Positions 20,991-31,848 of a stretch of DNA of 64,000 nt are shown here, in pieces. This DNA is from Polytrichum commune (lineage: Eukaryota > Streptophyta > Polytrichopsida > Polytrichales > Polytrichaceae). The DNA lies in contig OX485808.1 in NCBI GenBank assembly GCA_950295325.1, positions 14,200,501 to 14,264,500 on the forward strand. The letters are read 5' to 3'. The notes beneath the pieces are model-generated. The model was not told the origin of the DNA. It did no database searches and worked only from the letters and a program-made list of their open reading frames with translations. How positions within the stretch are numbered: position 1 is the first letter of the stretch; each line of letters starts with the position of its first letter. Position numbers and translations under genes: made by a program.

Positions 20991-21694
20991 GAAGATAAAC
21001 AACCTACATCCTGCTCCGATGCATGATTTCTCAAGAATCGGGCTTCCTGCGCTCAATCTAGTTTCCTTGCGAGTGTACAGATTAGCAGAAACAATCTTAG
21101 TGAGGGAATCTTAGACTGAGAGGGTGGCAAATTCTCAAACCGAAAACAGATCAATGTGCTGAGCCTCGTGAACGAGGAAATAACAAATGAGGTGATGAGT
21201 AGTAACAAAGAAAGCGGAATAAGCTCCAAGATGGAGGCAACAGAAGAGCCTCTGGAGAGTCACACTTTCTCATAGAATCGATCGCTACTAATCTCTGTGC
21301 TCACTCCATAATTGGTCGCTTGGATTGATGAGTTAGGCTTCGCATCGGCCGCTTCATTCACCAGCAGATGAGCCATCATACTGAATCTTCACTCATGTAA
21401 CATGAAATTTTGCTTCTCCTACAGAGAAAGAAGTCCATATGGTTGCGAGTAGGCGTAGTGTTGTTGCTTGCAATTCTCAATGTCTATCTACAACTCAAGG
21501 TCACGATTGTTGCACATGTTTGATTCTAAGTCTTGGAGTTTTGAACACTCAATTTCAGAGAGGTGAATTAGGTTAACATCAGTGGTGGAGAATGATCTTA
21601 GTCTTAATCCCTGAATGGCATCAGAAACTTGATGTGCATTTTCCTAACAGGTTCTCTAATCGAAAGGTTCGAGTCTCTCTAGTATTTCATGAAG

Positions 21695-22080
21695 CACACT
21701 AAACGTTGTATTTAGTGTCGCCAATTCTATTTGTCTTGCTCAGTACTAATTGTAAACCACCCATGTAGTGTCATTAACACAAAATCTAAACCTAGCATTC
21801 TTTGTCATTGCTTGCAAAAATATTTGGGCTTTACATATTTACAATGATGTAATTGTTGTCACTTACTAAGTGATTTTTCATCCAACATTATTCGACATCC
21901 ATTTCAATATTTCAATACAAAAATGTTAGGATGCAAAATATACCAAACTTTGTAAGTATTTCATTCTAGAATTGTAAGTTGGGATGATAGTACTTGTAAA
22001 CTTATTCATAAGAAGTGTCATTAGAAAAGTACCACAATGTGGTAAAATATCATATGACACTAAATCCAATCTTTAGTGTA
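21695..22080. mobile_element. About 386-bp MITE, relative of 60741-61137
   Basis: Terminal blocks ACACTAAA...TTTAGTGTCG and inverted TACACTAAAG...TTTAGTGTCA form imperfect inverted repeats. The body aligns with 60741-61137 through CTCA(G)TACTAATTG(T/C)AAACC, ACTTAC(T/C)AAGTGAT and TTCATAAGAAGTGTCAT. It has no coding capacity. The target duplication is not clear. Confidence 0.55.
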
Positions 22081-23751
22081 GTTATTCAGGTTGTTTCATG
22101 CTCAACAGAACTATGAGGTTGATATCTTAAAGATGTGTTTCCATGCTTCATGTTTGAGTGATGGTAAGAACTGCTTGCCTAGGTATTGTGTGATAAAACA
22201 TAAATGCTTACAAGATTTCCACTTAGGTGAGACCCTTTTAAATGTGACATGGGGTTTTGGTAAGTTTCTGAGTTATTTCAACAAAATTGAATTTAAGGAG
22301 TGCGGAGACAACCTTGTCATGTTACAATCTCTTGAAGTAGAGGAGGAGTCCATTCCATTACTTCCATGAGGTTTTGCTTCTTATGATGTGCAATATATCT
22401 AGGGAAGAAACCCAGCCGATTAGCAAATACTAAAAATGAGATTAAGGTGACTAAACCTCATTTTATGATGAATGTTCAAATATTGTATATGCGAACTTTT
22501 TAAGTGGTTATATTGGTGTGTCTAGAGTGGGTGTCGAGCATTGAATTTGTGGGTATCCCAACCAATGAGCCATCGTATGAATCCTTATAAGAACACTAGA
22601 AATGTATGTTTTAGAGGAATATTGAACCATTTTGCATGCAAAAGTAGGTGTTTGAATTAGACATGTCTACCTTACAAACTTATGCCTGCACATTAGCTAA
22701 ACCATGTCCAATCTACTCCAAGCTTTCAAAATTTAAAAAAAACTTGTGCCATGGTTTCGCTTGGAATTTGTACATCAACCAAGGCCCATAATATTCTTAA
22801 GCCTTGTAAGGATGCTGCCTTTCTATTCTAGCCTCAAGACCAAATTTCTAAGGATTGAGATCCTTGATAGCATGCATGAATGTTGAGCATTAAGGTGGGT
22901 TGTATATGCTTACTTTTTTGACTCACCCACGTCTCCTAGATTGTGAAATAGCGATATGTACAAGATGGTTAGGATATCCAAACTAAGGCTATAGCCACTT
23001 TCTTCACGACTTCCAGAGCTCATATGATTATCAAAGTGAAGATTCATATATTCATGAAGTAGTCGTGTAGATCCCCTTACTTATGTTGACTATCGAGCCT
23101 AGAGTGGTTATCAATTTTTTAACATGTAGGCCAATCTTCTTTATACACATGTCTTTTTGGTATCTGTTCTTGAAGCCGCACCTAACCACATAACACTCAA
23201 ATTTAGGTGTCCAATTAAGATAAGTAGCGATTTAGGCATGTCCACCTTACGCGAGTGGCAAGCTCTAAATAGAATATGAAGCCTTCTTCCATCTATCAAG
23301 ATTCAATTGATTGGCCATAAATGGAATCATTCTTAGGGCATCCAAGAAACTCTGAGAAATATTCCATATGCAACTGGAGTATACATAGGCTACCTCAAGA
23401 ATGTTATCCCCAGAGTGCTTGAGTAACTTGAGGATTGAAATGAATTCACTGTATCGCTTGACTTTCGGTCTGTATACACTGAACTGACAAATTTGACTCT
23501 TTTCTGACCAGACAAAAGTTGTCAAAAATGGACTCAGAGATATATAGTAACTTCAACAACAAAGCATCGAGAGTCGTACTAGGTATTCCTTGCAATGAGA
23601 GGGCTTTGTAGGGGCTTCCACACTTGAGAGGGGGAAACACACATAATTAGGCAAAAGAAGATGAGGCTCACAAGAGAAGCACAAAGTCCAATTGTGTATT
23701 AAAAAACAAGCGTTACCAATACAATGTCAATAGCCTAATAAGCACGCACTT
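22081..23751. other. Region 3' of the ERD2-related gene, no recognised gene
   Basis: The sequence is AT-rich with short frames only (such as 22091-22369 plus and 23265-23525 minus) that I do not recognise. The part just below 23751 on the minus strand is the 3' UTR and terminator region of the ERD2-related gene. Confidence 0.4.
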
Positions 23752-26614
23752 TTACACTACTCCTTGAGGTAGCCGCACCATCATCTGACCGTCCATCAAA
23801 CTGTTACAACACCAACAAAACCAAACAGAGTTAGAAATTTCCAACAAACATTTTGGGATAGAAAACTGGGGGGGGGTAGGACAATCATTTTGGGACGGAG
23901 GGAGTAACTAACTAAGATTGACTTGATGACTGCCTGAACTTGCTTGTCATTTGGGAGATTTCAAAAGGCTAGAAACTAGGTACAAACTTGTGCACAACAA
24001 CCCATACTAAATTTGGTCACTGGATCAAGGACGAAAGTTACCTCTTAAGATAGTAGTAGCAAAAATCAGCCAAAATAAATGTTTGTACAATTTCGGCGAT
24101 AAGCACCATTGCAGGCCAGAACCCAAAGCCAAGTGCGTTAAGCAGGAAGCTGTGTCCATCCAGCACCTGGATACAGACAAAAGCATGGTTGGTGTCAGTT
24201 TATTTTGCTTGACCTTTGAAGTAGTAAAGGGCTCAATGTACGACTCATATATATAATTTCTTTGTGTCTTCACCAAAGTCTAAAATAATATTTTTTATAT
24301 TGATGAGTTTGAAACTTTATTTACTGCATATCTTATGTCAAGGAGAAAATAAACATAATCCTCACATGTGACATTGATGATTAAAATACTAGGTATGTAA
24401 TTGCATCAAAGGGCACCCAGGCCATGTAATTGAACCCAAGTCTTCAATTATGTTAAGGTATTCAACCAATTCAAACAGTGCACTTGGTGAATGACTTGGT
24501 ATTAAATAGGGTCACTTCAGACAAAATTAGCTTACAATGGAACTCTGTAGCTCAACTATACGTTTTTGTGCATGAAGAGACCCTCTCAGACGCTTAGGGA
24601 TTAAAGTTTAATAGTATTCTGTAAATGACCCACCAGTCCTCTACAGACAACCAGTCCTCTCATATGTTAAAGAGTAATTTTCCTCTGTATGATTAAAAAT
24701 TATAATTACTTAAAAAAACTGACAAATCTGGCAACATGACACAAGTGATAAACAACTCAAAAAGAGAGGTAAGAACCTGTAAGACCCAGTGAGCACAACT
24801 CAAGAATCGTGCAATCCCTAGGGCAAAAACATAGTGAGCTGTGAATGGCTCCACAACCTGCAAAAAAAATGGAACAAAAAACCGATCCTAATTAGTAGTG
24901 ATATATACTTTACACAGAATGGACACAACAGCAATTGAAGGTCAGTGCATAAATTACATTTAAAGTTGGCAATCACAATGGACATTCTAAATCTACTGCA
25001 GCAGTCTATTTGCAACATCTAACCTTTTTCATGCACAGTGCAAAAAAGAGAGTTAATTAAGTCTCCATACCCTTGTGTTCTGCATAACCCGAAGTTGAGG
25101 CAAGACAGATACTGCCTCCAAGTAGACACAGAAAGCCCACAAAATGCGATTCACCAAATAATGGGAGGTCCCTGGATGTATCACAATGGCCAAGATCGCA
25201 CACGGTCCAAGCTGCACACATTTTGTTTTCATCAAACAATAAGTACAATTAATGCAAATAAGAAATCTTGTCATAATGACTCACTAAGTATCTACAATAG
25301 CACGGTTATATTCACAATTCCTCTACACGAAACAAGAACATTCTTACCCCCTTTTACTTAAAGAAAGAATATTGCCTATGTTTGCCAACACTAGCATGAA
25401 TTATAGACTCTCTTACTACTGCCTCAATTACGAGGTGGACTCTTTTGAACAGCTGTACCTTGCTTCTAAACAACTTGAGAATGTCCAAGACTCCGCAACT
25501 TCGTTCATAGCTAGATAATGACCATAGCTAGACTATTTGTTATGCAACATTCCACAAGGGCTCAAATTGAAGAATATAGAATGAGGAAGTTTCAATTTCT
25601 GACATTCCATCTAATTCAACTAGAAAACATAAAGTCCAAGTTTGTGTGCAGGTAAGTCAACTCACCACGTAATACAGGGGAAGATTGTCAAGTTCTTCCA
25701 TAAGAGTGGCCTTCAGCTTGAAGCGCATCATGTAGATGACCCAGACAGTTGTAGCCAGCGCCATAAAGTCCAAAAGAGTATGGATGTCATACTCCATGAC
25801 TAAGCTACAATATAGACGAACCATCAGAAATATCGCTGTGAGCTCCTGTGATTTCAGTGACAAGCCTGCATCCACCCAATTTTGCACAACACAAAATAAA
25901 CTCAGTTTCTGATATTCAAGTCATAGTGAATCTTGAAGAGCATACAGTCCACTCTGTTCATATCTGGATCACTCTTTGCATGTTTTATCACATGCAAACT
26001 CTTTCGCTTTTGTGTCAGCTGTTTTCCGATAATTTCATCGTGCATACTATCATGCAAGGCTTGAGCAACACTAAAAATGTGTCCGATGTTAACAGGGGTT
26101 TGGCACGTAATTGAAGTAAGGTAAGTGAAATCAGATGCTGCCCATTCCGCAACATCATATGGATTTCAACTGTTAGCATTTATAATTAGAGAGTGTTGGC
26201 GAGAAGCCAAAAGGAAATAATTTTTAAAAAACAAGAGAGAGCTCTTAAAACACAAATACGCATATGTATAATTCTGGTTTCTATATGGCACCATAACGGA
26301 GCTAGTGAGTTTGGGTTTGGGGTATAGAGAAGAACATGATTGCATAGCCACAAAAAAATCGAAGTGATAAACTCACCCGCACACGTCTTTTCTTTCATGA
26401 GCTTGTAGATGAGAACGGCGATACCGACGCCATGAATGAACTCAGCAGCGACAAAGAGATTGTCATGGTCATTAATGATAAATTTCAATAAAACGAGGGC
26501 GAGAATGCTTGTGAGTACTGCCAAAAGGCCCTTCACTTTTGGTGATTGTTTCTTCACCCACCAGACTGCCGACTGGACAGGATTTCGGGACCTCCGTCCC
26601 AACCCCATCACCAT
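23752..26614 (-). CDS. ERD2-related ER lumen protein-retaining receptor family protein (6 exons)
   Basis: The exons are 26614-26377, 25865-25666, 25211-25071, 24857-24777, 24166-24042 and 23800-23752, all with GT-AG introns. They join in frame to 277 residues. The product has the N-terminal extension (about 50 residues) that marks plant ERD2-related proteins, then a seven-helix receptor domain. Seen motifs are GLSLKSQEL (80-88), EYDIHT, HPGTSH, LEAVSVLPQL (177-186), VEPFTAHYVFALG and the C-terminus MVRLPQGVV. ERD2 proteins retrieve K/HDEL ligands from Golgi to ER. The ERD2-related group is known to differ from true ERD2 and its ligand role is unclear. Family members are about 272 residues, so this one looks complete. 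The second Met at 26608 could also serve as start. Introns carry a dispersed repeat and a Stowaway-like end. Confidence 0.93.
23885..23907. mobile_element. Solo Stowaway-like terminus in intron 5
   Basis: GGGACGGAGGGAGTA is the inverted form of the typical Stowaway (Tc1/mariner-type MITE) end CTCCCTCCGTCCC. No matching opposite end was found nearby, so this is a truncated remnant inside the last intron of the ERD2-related gene. Confidence 0.5.
24300..24605. repeat. Dispersed repeat in intron 4, counterpart at 43860-44160
   Basis: Both stretches run through CTTTATTTA(C/G)TGCAT, CACATGTGACAT/CATATGTGACAT, TC[TA]TCAA[TC].A, TTCAACCAATTC, T[TA]TTTTTGTGCATG and a final CTC[AT]C[GA]GA block in the same order and orientation. 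Identity looks moderate, so the family is old. It makes up much of the 610-bp intron 4. Confidence 0.6.
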
Positions 26615-26661
26615 TTTTTTTACTCCTCAAGCTTGAAGATTCTGCTTAAACCACCCTGTTC

Positions 26662-27180
26662 CTGCAAATTCCACCAAATTAATCAAAAAAAAAAATCAGA
26701 GGATTCTCAACGTCAAAACTTTCAACATCAAACTCTAAATCCCCTGCTACAAATCATTTCAAAACCTTGCAGTCATCCATAGCATCGAAACGGGGCTCAT
26801 TTCACATAGAGAGCTGTTAAACCCTAATCCGGAGCAACACAAGTTCCACAAAAACACTACCAAAACAAACTCTCAATCGTAAAAGTTAAGCATAACTCTC
26901 TTTTCAAATCATTGCTTTAAACATCTATCCAACTTCACGAGTGATGTCAATTCACTAAAAAATTCCGAATAAAACCCCAACCCACAACCTAGACCCCAAC
27001 TACAGCTACTACCAACCTATGCATTGATTGCCAAAAAATTCCACATTGATGACGCAGTCTGAACCTCACGAAAACACCCACAACCAGAAATTCCAGCTCC
27101 ACATTCCAACAAATCAAAATCCACGAAACCGACTAAACAGAAAGGAAAAGAGAAAAAGAAATAGAATAGGTGGAACTCAC
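26662..27180 (-). other. Probable 5' UTR intron of the ERD2-related gene
   Basis: On the minus strand a donor CCCTT|GTGAGT at 27180 and an acceptor TTTGCAG at 26662, 48 bp upstream of the start codon, would define a 519-bp leader intron. It is AT-rich like the coding introns, whereas the upstream flank (27190-27660) is more GC-rich. Leader introns are common in plant housekeeping genes. No transcript evidence is available. Confidence 0.5.
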
Positions 27181-27189
27181 AAGGGCTTC

Positions 27190-27660
27190 GAGAAACCGGG
27201 CGGGACGCTTGAAATTAGGGCGTTTGGCCTCCGCTCGATAATAATAAGCCCCAAAAATAATTCTCCCACGATGATATTATCCGATTCGATTGATCCGACT
27301 TTTGCAGATTGATGATGATTCCGGAATTTGGTTGTCGCTCCAAATCGAGTTCCAAGCGATGTGCTGCGGTCGCACTCCCAGCGTTTGCTCTTCCTGGTCT
27401 GAGGGAAGACTTCGCAAGATCTACACCTCTTGTAGATCCCTCACTCAAGCATTCGGTTCTTGTATCTACGTGAAATGCCCGGGCATCTACGATTCTGTAG
27501 ATTTAGTAGTTCAGGTCACCCGTGCCAGGAAGGTTGGTACCCACGTCTCGGCCACGTGGATTAGTCTGGTGGCAATTAATACGAAGAAGTTGATACCCGG
27601 TTCTACCCGGATATGTACCGGACGCCGGGTATGGGACCACGGACTCTTGGTAGGGAGCTT
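27190..27660 (-). promoter_or_regulatory. Probable promoter and first leader exon of the ERD2-related gene
   Basis: This GC-richer block lies directly upstream of the inferred leader intron. It contains a G-box core CACGTG (27553-27558) and a nearby second ACGT core (CCCACGTCTC, about 27540), elements bound by plant bZIP factors. The transcription start cannot be fixed from sequence alone. Confidence 0.4.
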
Positions 27661-29545
27661 GGGGGGTGGATGAAGAAAATATGGCAACAATGGAGGATGG
27701 ATAAAATTATGGTAACAAATAAGTTGGCTAGGGTCCTTATATACCTGCACTATTCCAACTAAGTTATATCATGTTCTTCGGTGTGCATGTGAACTACTTA
27801 TATGTTGTTTGGGTAAAAGTAAAAAATAAAAGCTTGGTAAAATGTTAAAGCAATGCGTAACTCCTAACGGTAACCCACACTAATAAGACAAAACAACAAG
27901 GAAAAAAAAGATGAAAAAAAGTAGAGTAAAGTAAAAATAAAAGTGAAATAAAAGTAGCCTAAGCAAAGGTAAAAGGTTTTAGAAAAAGTAAGTGACCACT
28001 TTTTGGTCACATGGGTTTTGGGGAAAGGGTTTTGGGGGAGTGTTAGTTTGGGGGTAGGAATTAGAGGCGTTGTAAACTTCAAGAGTCTTAAATTGGATTG
28101 ACCAATAGTAGTAGGTAGAAGGGGAGGCATGGGAAGTTGGGGAAGGACTCAAATGGTGATGTCAATTGCTACTCTTAACTTCATGTTTATTGCTAATAGC
28201 TTGCGAAAGTAATTTCAACTCATGCTCATTGTTTGATAACTATACCCATGGGTATGTATTTTGTGTTGACTATTAATTTCATGTGTTTTATATTATATTG
28301 ATTCGTTGATTGCTTCTTGCATGTCTCTATTTTGATCTCATAACACATGGTCATACTCTTGGAACTTACTGGAAGTTCAATGAGCACAAAGCATTTGCAG
28401 GCAAGGGACAGAGACGAGGAGGAAAGGGAAGTAGAATCTACTTGGTTTTGTTCGACTATTTGCAACCGTCTTTCAATCGATGTGGAATCTATATTTTTCT
28501 TTCTTTAAGAGTTTACGAGATGTTTTTTTAAAAGAACACTATTGAAAGTAGATGTGAATAACTTAACCCACTAATTCAACTACGAGGGTTGAGAAGCGAT
28601 TCTAAGTTTGGTCCCAAGTCAATCATGTTGGATTTGGAATTCCCTCTTTGTAATTCACCCATCCAAGTGTGAATTGCAAGGCATCCGATTGCCAAATTCC
28701 CTACTCGGGGTTTAGATAACCTAATCTAGATAATATAGGTGAGGTAATCTAGATCATGGCATCTCGAACCTCAAGTACAAATGTTAAGTGGATCTATACC
28801 GTCCATCTATTGTGATGACGAAATACGATGCTTCATATACTATTCCCCAACCTTCCTTGATGGTTCTCTCCGTCAAAGCTACAAGATAAGCATGTTGGAG
28901 AATGTCTTAAGATAGCGTCTACTTGTTAAAGCTTAGTCGTTCCCTCAAGTAGACGCAAAGTGAACATGTCCAAGTCATGAAATAGGAATTCAATGCAAGG
29001 GAGAGGTCTTCTCCCTTGCGATTTTCCAATATTTCAAGGGTTTGGTCAATTGAGCTTTGTCTTTGCACAATACTTTATATGGTGGGTACACCTAACGTGG
29101 ACAATGACTTATAGGGCTCGAATGGTCTCTAAAAAGTGTAGGAACATATCCAAGCATGAAATGTACATATTCGAAAGAAACTCATTATGGGTCATTCATG
29201 AGTTTCACGTCAAAGAGTTTAGAGTGTATTCAACTTGAATCCAAAATTAGGAGGCTAAATGTTCATGTTCCTCATTTGGGTTTGTTATTAGGTTTATGTA
29301 ACTTTTTCTTTTGTTGTTGAACCCCTATGCATGTTGAAATGATTGAAGTGTTTTCACATTGTCTATTAAGTTCCTTGATAAAAAGGTTTGTCCCATTACA
29401 TGACATTACTCAGGAACAATGTTTTTGTTTGTGTATAGTTACAAAACCTATCTAGATTTGACGAGTGCATGATAAGTCTAGCAAGATAACAAGTATGTGA
29501 TTTGGACAATGTTTGAAAACAAGCAACAAAAATAATATACCTATA
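27661..29545. other. AT-rich intergenic sequence, no gene seen
   Basis: This stretch holds only short frames. An A/G-rich stretch at 27815-27990 and a 10-bp-stem hairpin (GCAAGGGAGA...TCTCCCTTGC, 28997-29021) are the only notable structures. Confidence 0.4.
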
Positions 29546-29879
29546 CCGTTTACACTTATTGTTGTGGGTTGAGAGCTAGCATGGGCAGAAAATACCGTGG
29601 GCCACTATATTTTATGTGTGGATTGAAAATTGGGGTTGTTTATGATTTAACTATTTATTAATTATCAAATATAAAGTGACATAGTGTTTTATAATATTAA
29701 TTATATTGTGTAGTAATATTATTTCAACCCACAACAATTCATGTTCATGTAAAAAATATGGCTTAAATGTTCCTAGTTTTGAACATACGATACCGTGGAC
29801 TAAAAATCAACATGGGTCAAGACAAAAATTATCATGGTATGTCAAAACTATAGCGGGCCACAATAATAAGTGTAAAAGG
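29546..29879. mobile_element. About 334-bp TIR element
   Basis: The left end CCGTTTACACTTATTGTTGTGG and the inverted right end CCTTTTACACTTATTATTGTGG match over about 22 bp with two differences, with TA-containing flanks. The interior is AT-rich and non-coding. Superfamily not assigned. Confidence 0.6.
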
Positions 29880-31334
29880 TTTAGTAAGAATAACCAAGAA
29901 CACTGGAATAATTCCACTATTCTTAGTCTCAGGGGGGGGGGGGGTCACTCCCTCTTATATTTTTTTGCATACACGTGCGCTCATGACTTATTTATCAGGG
30001 AGGGGGCTATTTACCTTGCAGAAAATATTTTAAGGTATGGTATTTCTCAAAATAAAGCTAAATGCTTGTATTTCAATACACCCTATTGGTAATTATAATT
30101 TGTGGGGGAATCATTTTAAAATACCCTATTTTACTTATACTGCTTTTTTTCCCTTAAACCCCAAGTAACCAATTTTTTTTATGACTTTAACGTTCAAGCC
30201 AACCAGCCTGCAAAGTCATCCATCCAAGCTTTTTCAACGGAAAAATTACCTCTTTTCATCCACTAGCACACACCCTACCCTAGACCCGCTACCCCTAGTA
30301 ATCGTTTCCACGTTATTTTACATGTACTGACTAAATAAAAGAGGCCATTATATGTGATGATATTTTACATGTAAACATGTTTCACTATTTTAAACCCCCC
30401 TATATTATATGTACGTTTTTTTTGCAAAATTTATCTACAATGAATATATTAAACCCCATTTTTTATCGCACGTTGTTTCTACGATTTCGCCAGTGACCCC
30501 CCTTGAGTTCTTAGTATCGCAACAACCAATATGTGTGGCTCCAACTATCCTCTCATTATCAACATGATCGTTACGAAATACATGTAAGTGACAAGAATGT
30601 TCAACAAAAAAGAGGTTTGAGATTTTGAGCAAAGCAAGCATCACATGTCGTGTCGTGTCTCTACTAATCGAAACCTCCAAAAAGAAAAGAAATCATGTGT
30701 CGGCCTCATAAAAACAACCTTTCCAACAAACACTCTCCGGTTCTCGGGCCTAACCGTTGAAAGGACATCTCAATAATGTGTTGTGTACTATGAAAGATTT
30801 TTTGAATTTATTTATTTTCTAAGTCTTTAAGGCTAGAAAATAAATCTCCTAGGAAGCCACTTAAATTAGAACTCTTGTCTTGTAGGACTCGATCGGGCCC
30901 ATTTGGATTGCATTTTGCATGGTTGGTATTTATGGCTAGTGTAAGTCTTGCATGGCCACCCGATAATCTTCCAAAATCCGTACTTCTTGATATATAACTT
31001 AGCTTCAATCTAGCCATGTGTTTCGCATTCACAATTCTAAGAGCAAGTACACATCCTATTTTTGATCAACTTTGACGTACTAGAATTTCAAGGGCACGTC
31101 AATGATTTAAAGTTTATTGTTTTTTTAACCATATCTTCCAGATAGCAACAAGCATATACCCTATCGAGATCGAAATGGGTCAAGTTAAATTGGCGAAGTT
31201 CTTGGCATGATACTAGGGTTATGATTTTCAACCCCCCCCCCCCCACCCACCCTTGACTTCGAGGACATGCAAGTCAAAACCAAAGAAAATATTCGTGTTA
31301 TCCAATTTTAAGGGCAAATTGAGCGATAAGTATA
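29880..31334. other. Intergenic sequence, no gene seen
   Basis: The stretch contains a G13 run (29932-29944), a C13 run (31232-31244) and short frames only. Nothing is recognisable as a host gene or a complete element. Confidence 0.4.
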
Positions 31335-31848
31335 GGGTCACTTCACACATGAGCCAAGAGCCGTGACCGTGAAATTGTGACAGCCCAAAAGAAAGTGTAC
31401 AAAGGCCGTCCCAACACACCTCCAAAATCATGTAGTGTGGTCACGGACCCTCCCTTGAGTGTAGTGTGTGAAGTCATATGTGACCGGGCCCTCAACCAAA
31501 TGCTATTTCAAGGAATTTTTATTTCATGCGGGTCCTCACACATGATAAAATAAAATAAACCAATGGTTGTGAGTGTTCGGAGTATCATGGTCTTCTGGTT
31601 TTATGTTAGACCTACCTCCAAGAGATGGTTTTGTGAAAATTGTCCAAGTGCCCAGGAAACATGATCCATTCAACGCCATGTAGGAGTCCATGTAGACTTT
31701 ACATCCATCTTGCATTCACATACTCACTCCGTTGGTCCCTCAAGCGTAGTGTGAAGTAGCAAACTTGGACCGGCTCCGCATTTTCCACCAATGAGAGTGC
31801 TTGAAGTGCAATGGTCACGGGCTCTCAGTCTCCTATGTGAAGTGGCCC
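31335..31848 (+). mobile_element. 514-bp MITE, GGGCCACTTCACAC family, copy 1
   Basis: The left end GGGTCACTTCACAC and the inverted right end GGGCCACTTCACAT enclose a non-coding body. The body is shared with 37269-37783 (inverted) and 46232-46720. Subterminal blocks include CCGTGACC and GGCTC repeats. A clean target repeat is not seen here, unlike at the other two copies. Confidence 0.75.

Larger units (their letters stand above)
7876..21500 (+). repeat. Copy C of the triplicated locus, split by a transposon nest
   Basis: The promoter-side block (7880-8033, AAGCTTGAAG...GCGGGTCCA) and the leader plus coding region (19958-20317) are adjacent in copy B, but here they are separated by 11.9 kb of nested mobile elements (8037-19954). 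The 3' side carries internal tandem repeats (20237-20990). It then rejoins copy A homology at GAGCCTCTGGAGAGTC near 21246 and a GTCGCTTGGAT-like block near 21324. Confidence 0.7.

Noticed and set aside
23265-23525. 86-residue minus-strand frame downstream of the ERD2-related gene
   Set aside because: No recognisable domain, no splice link in frame to the gene, and the receptor already ends in a typical C-terminus at 23752.
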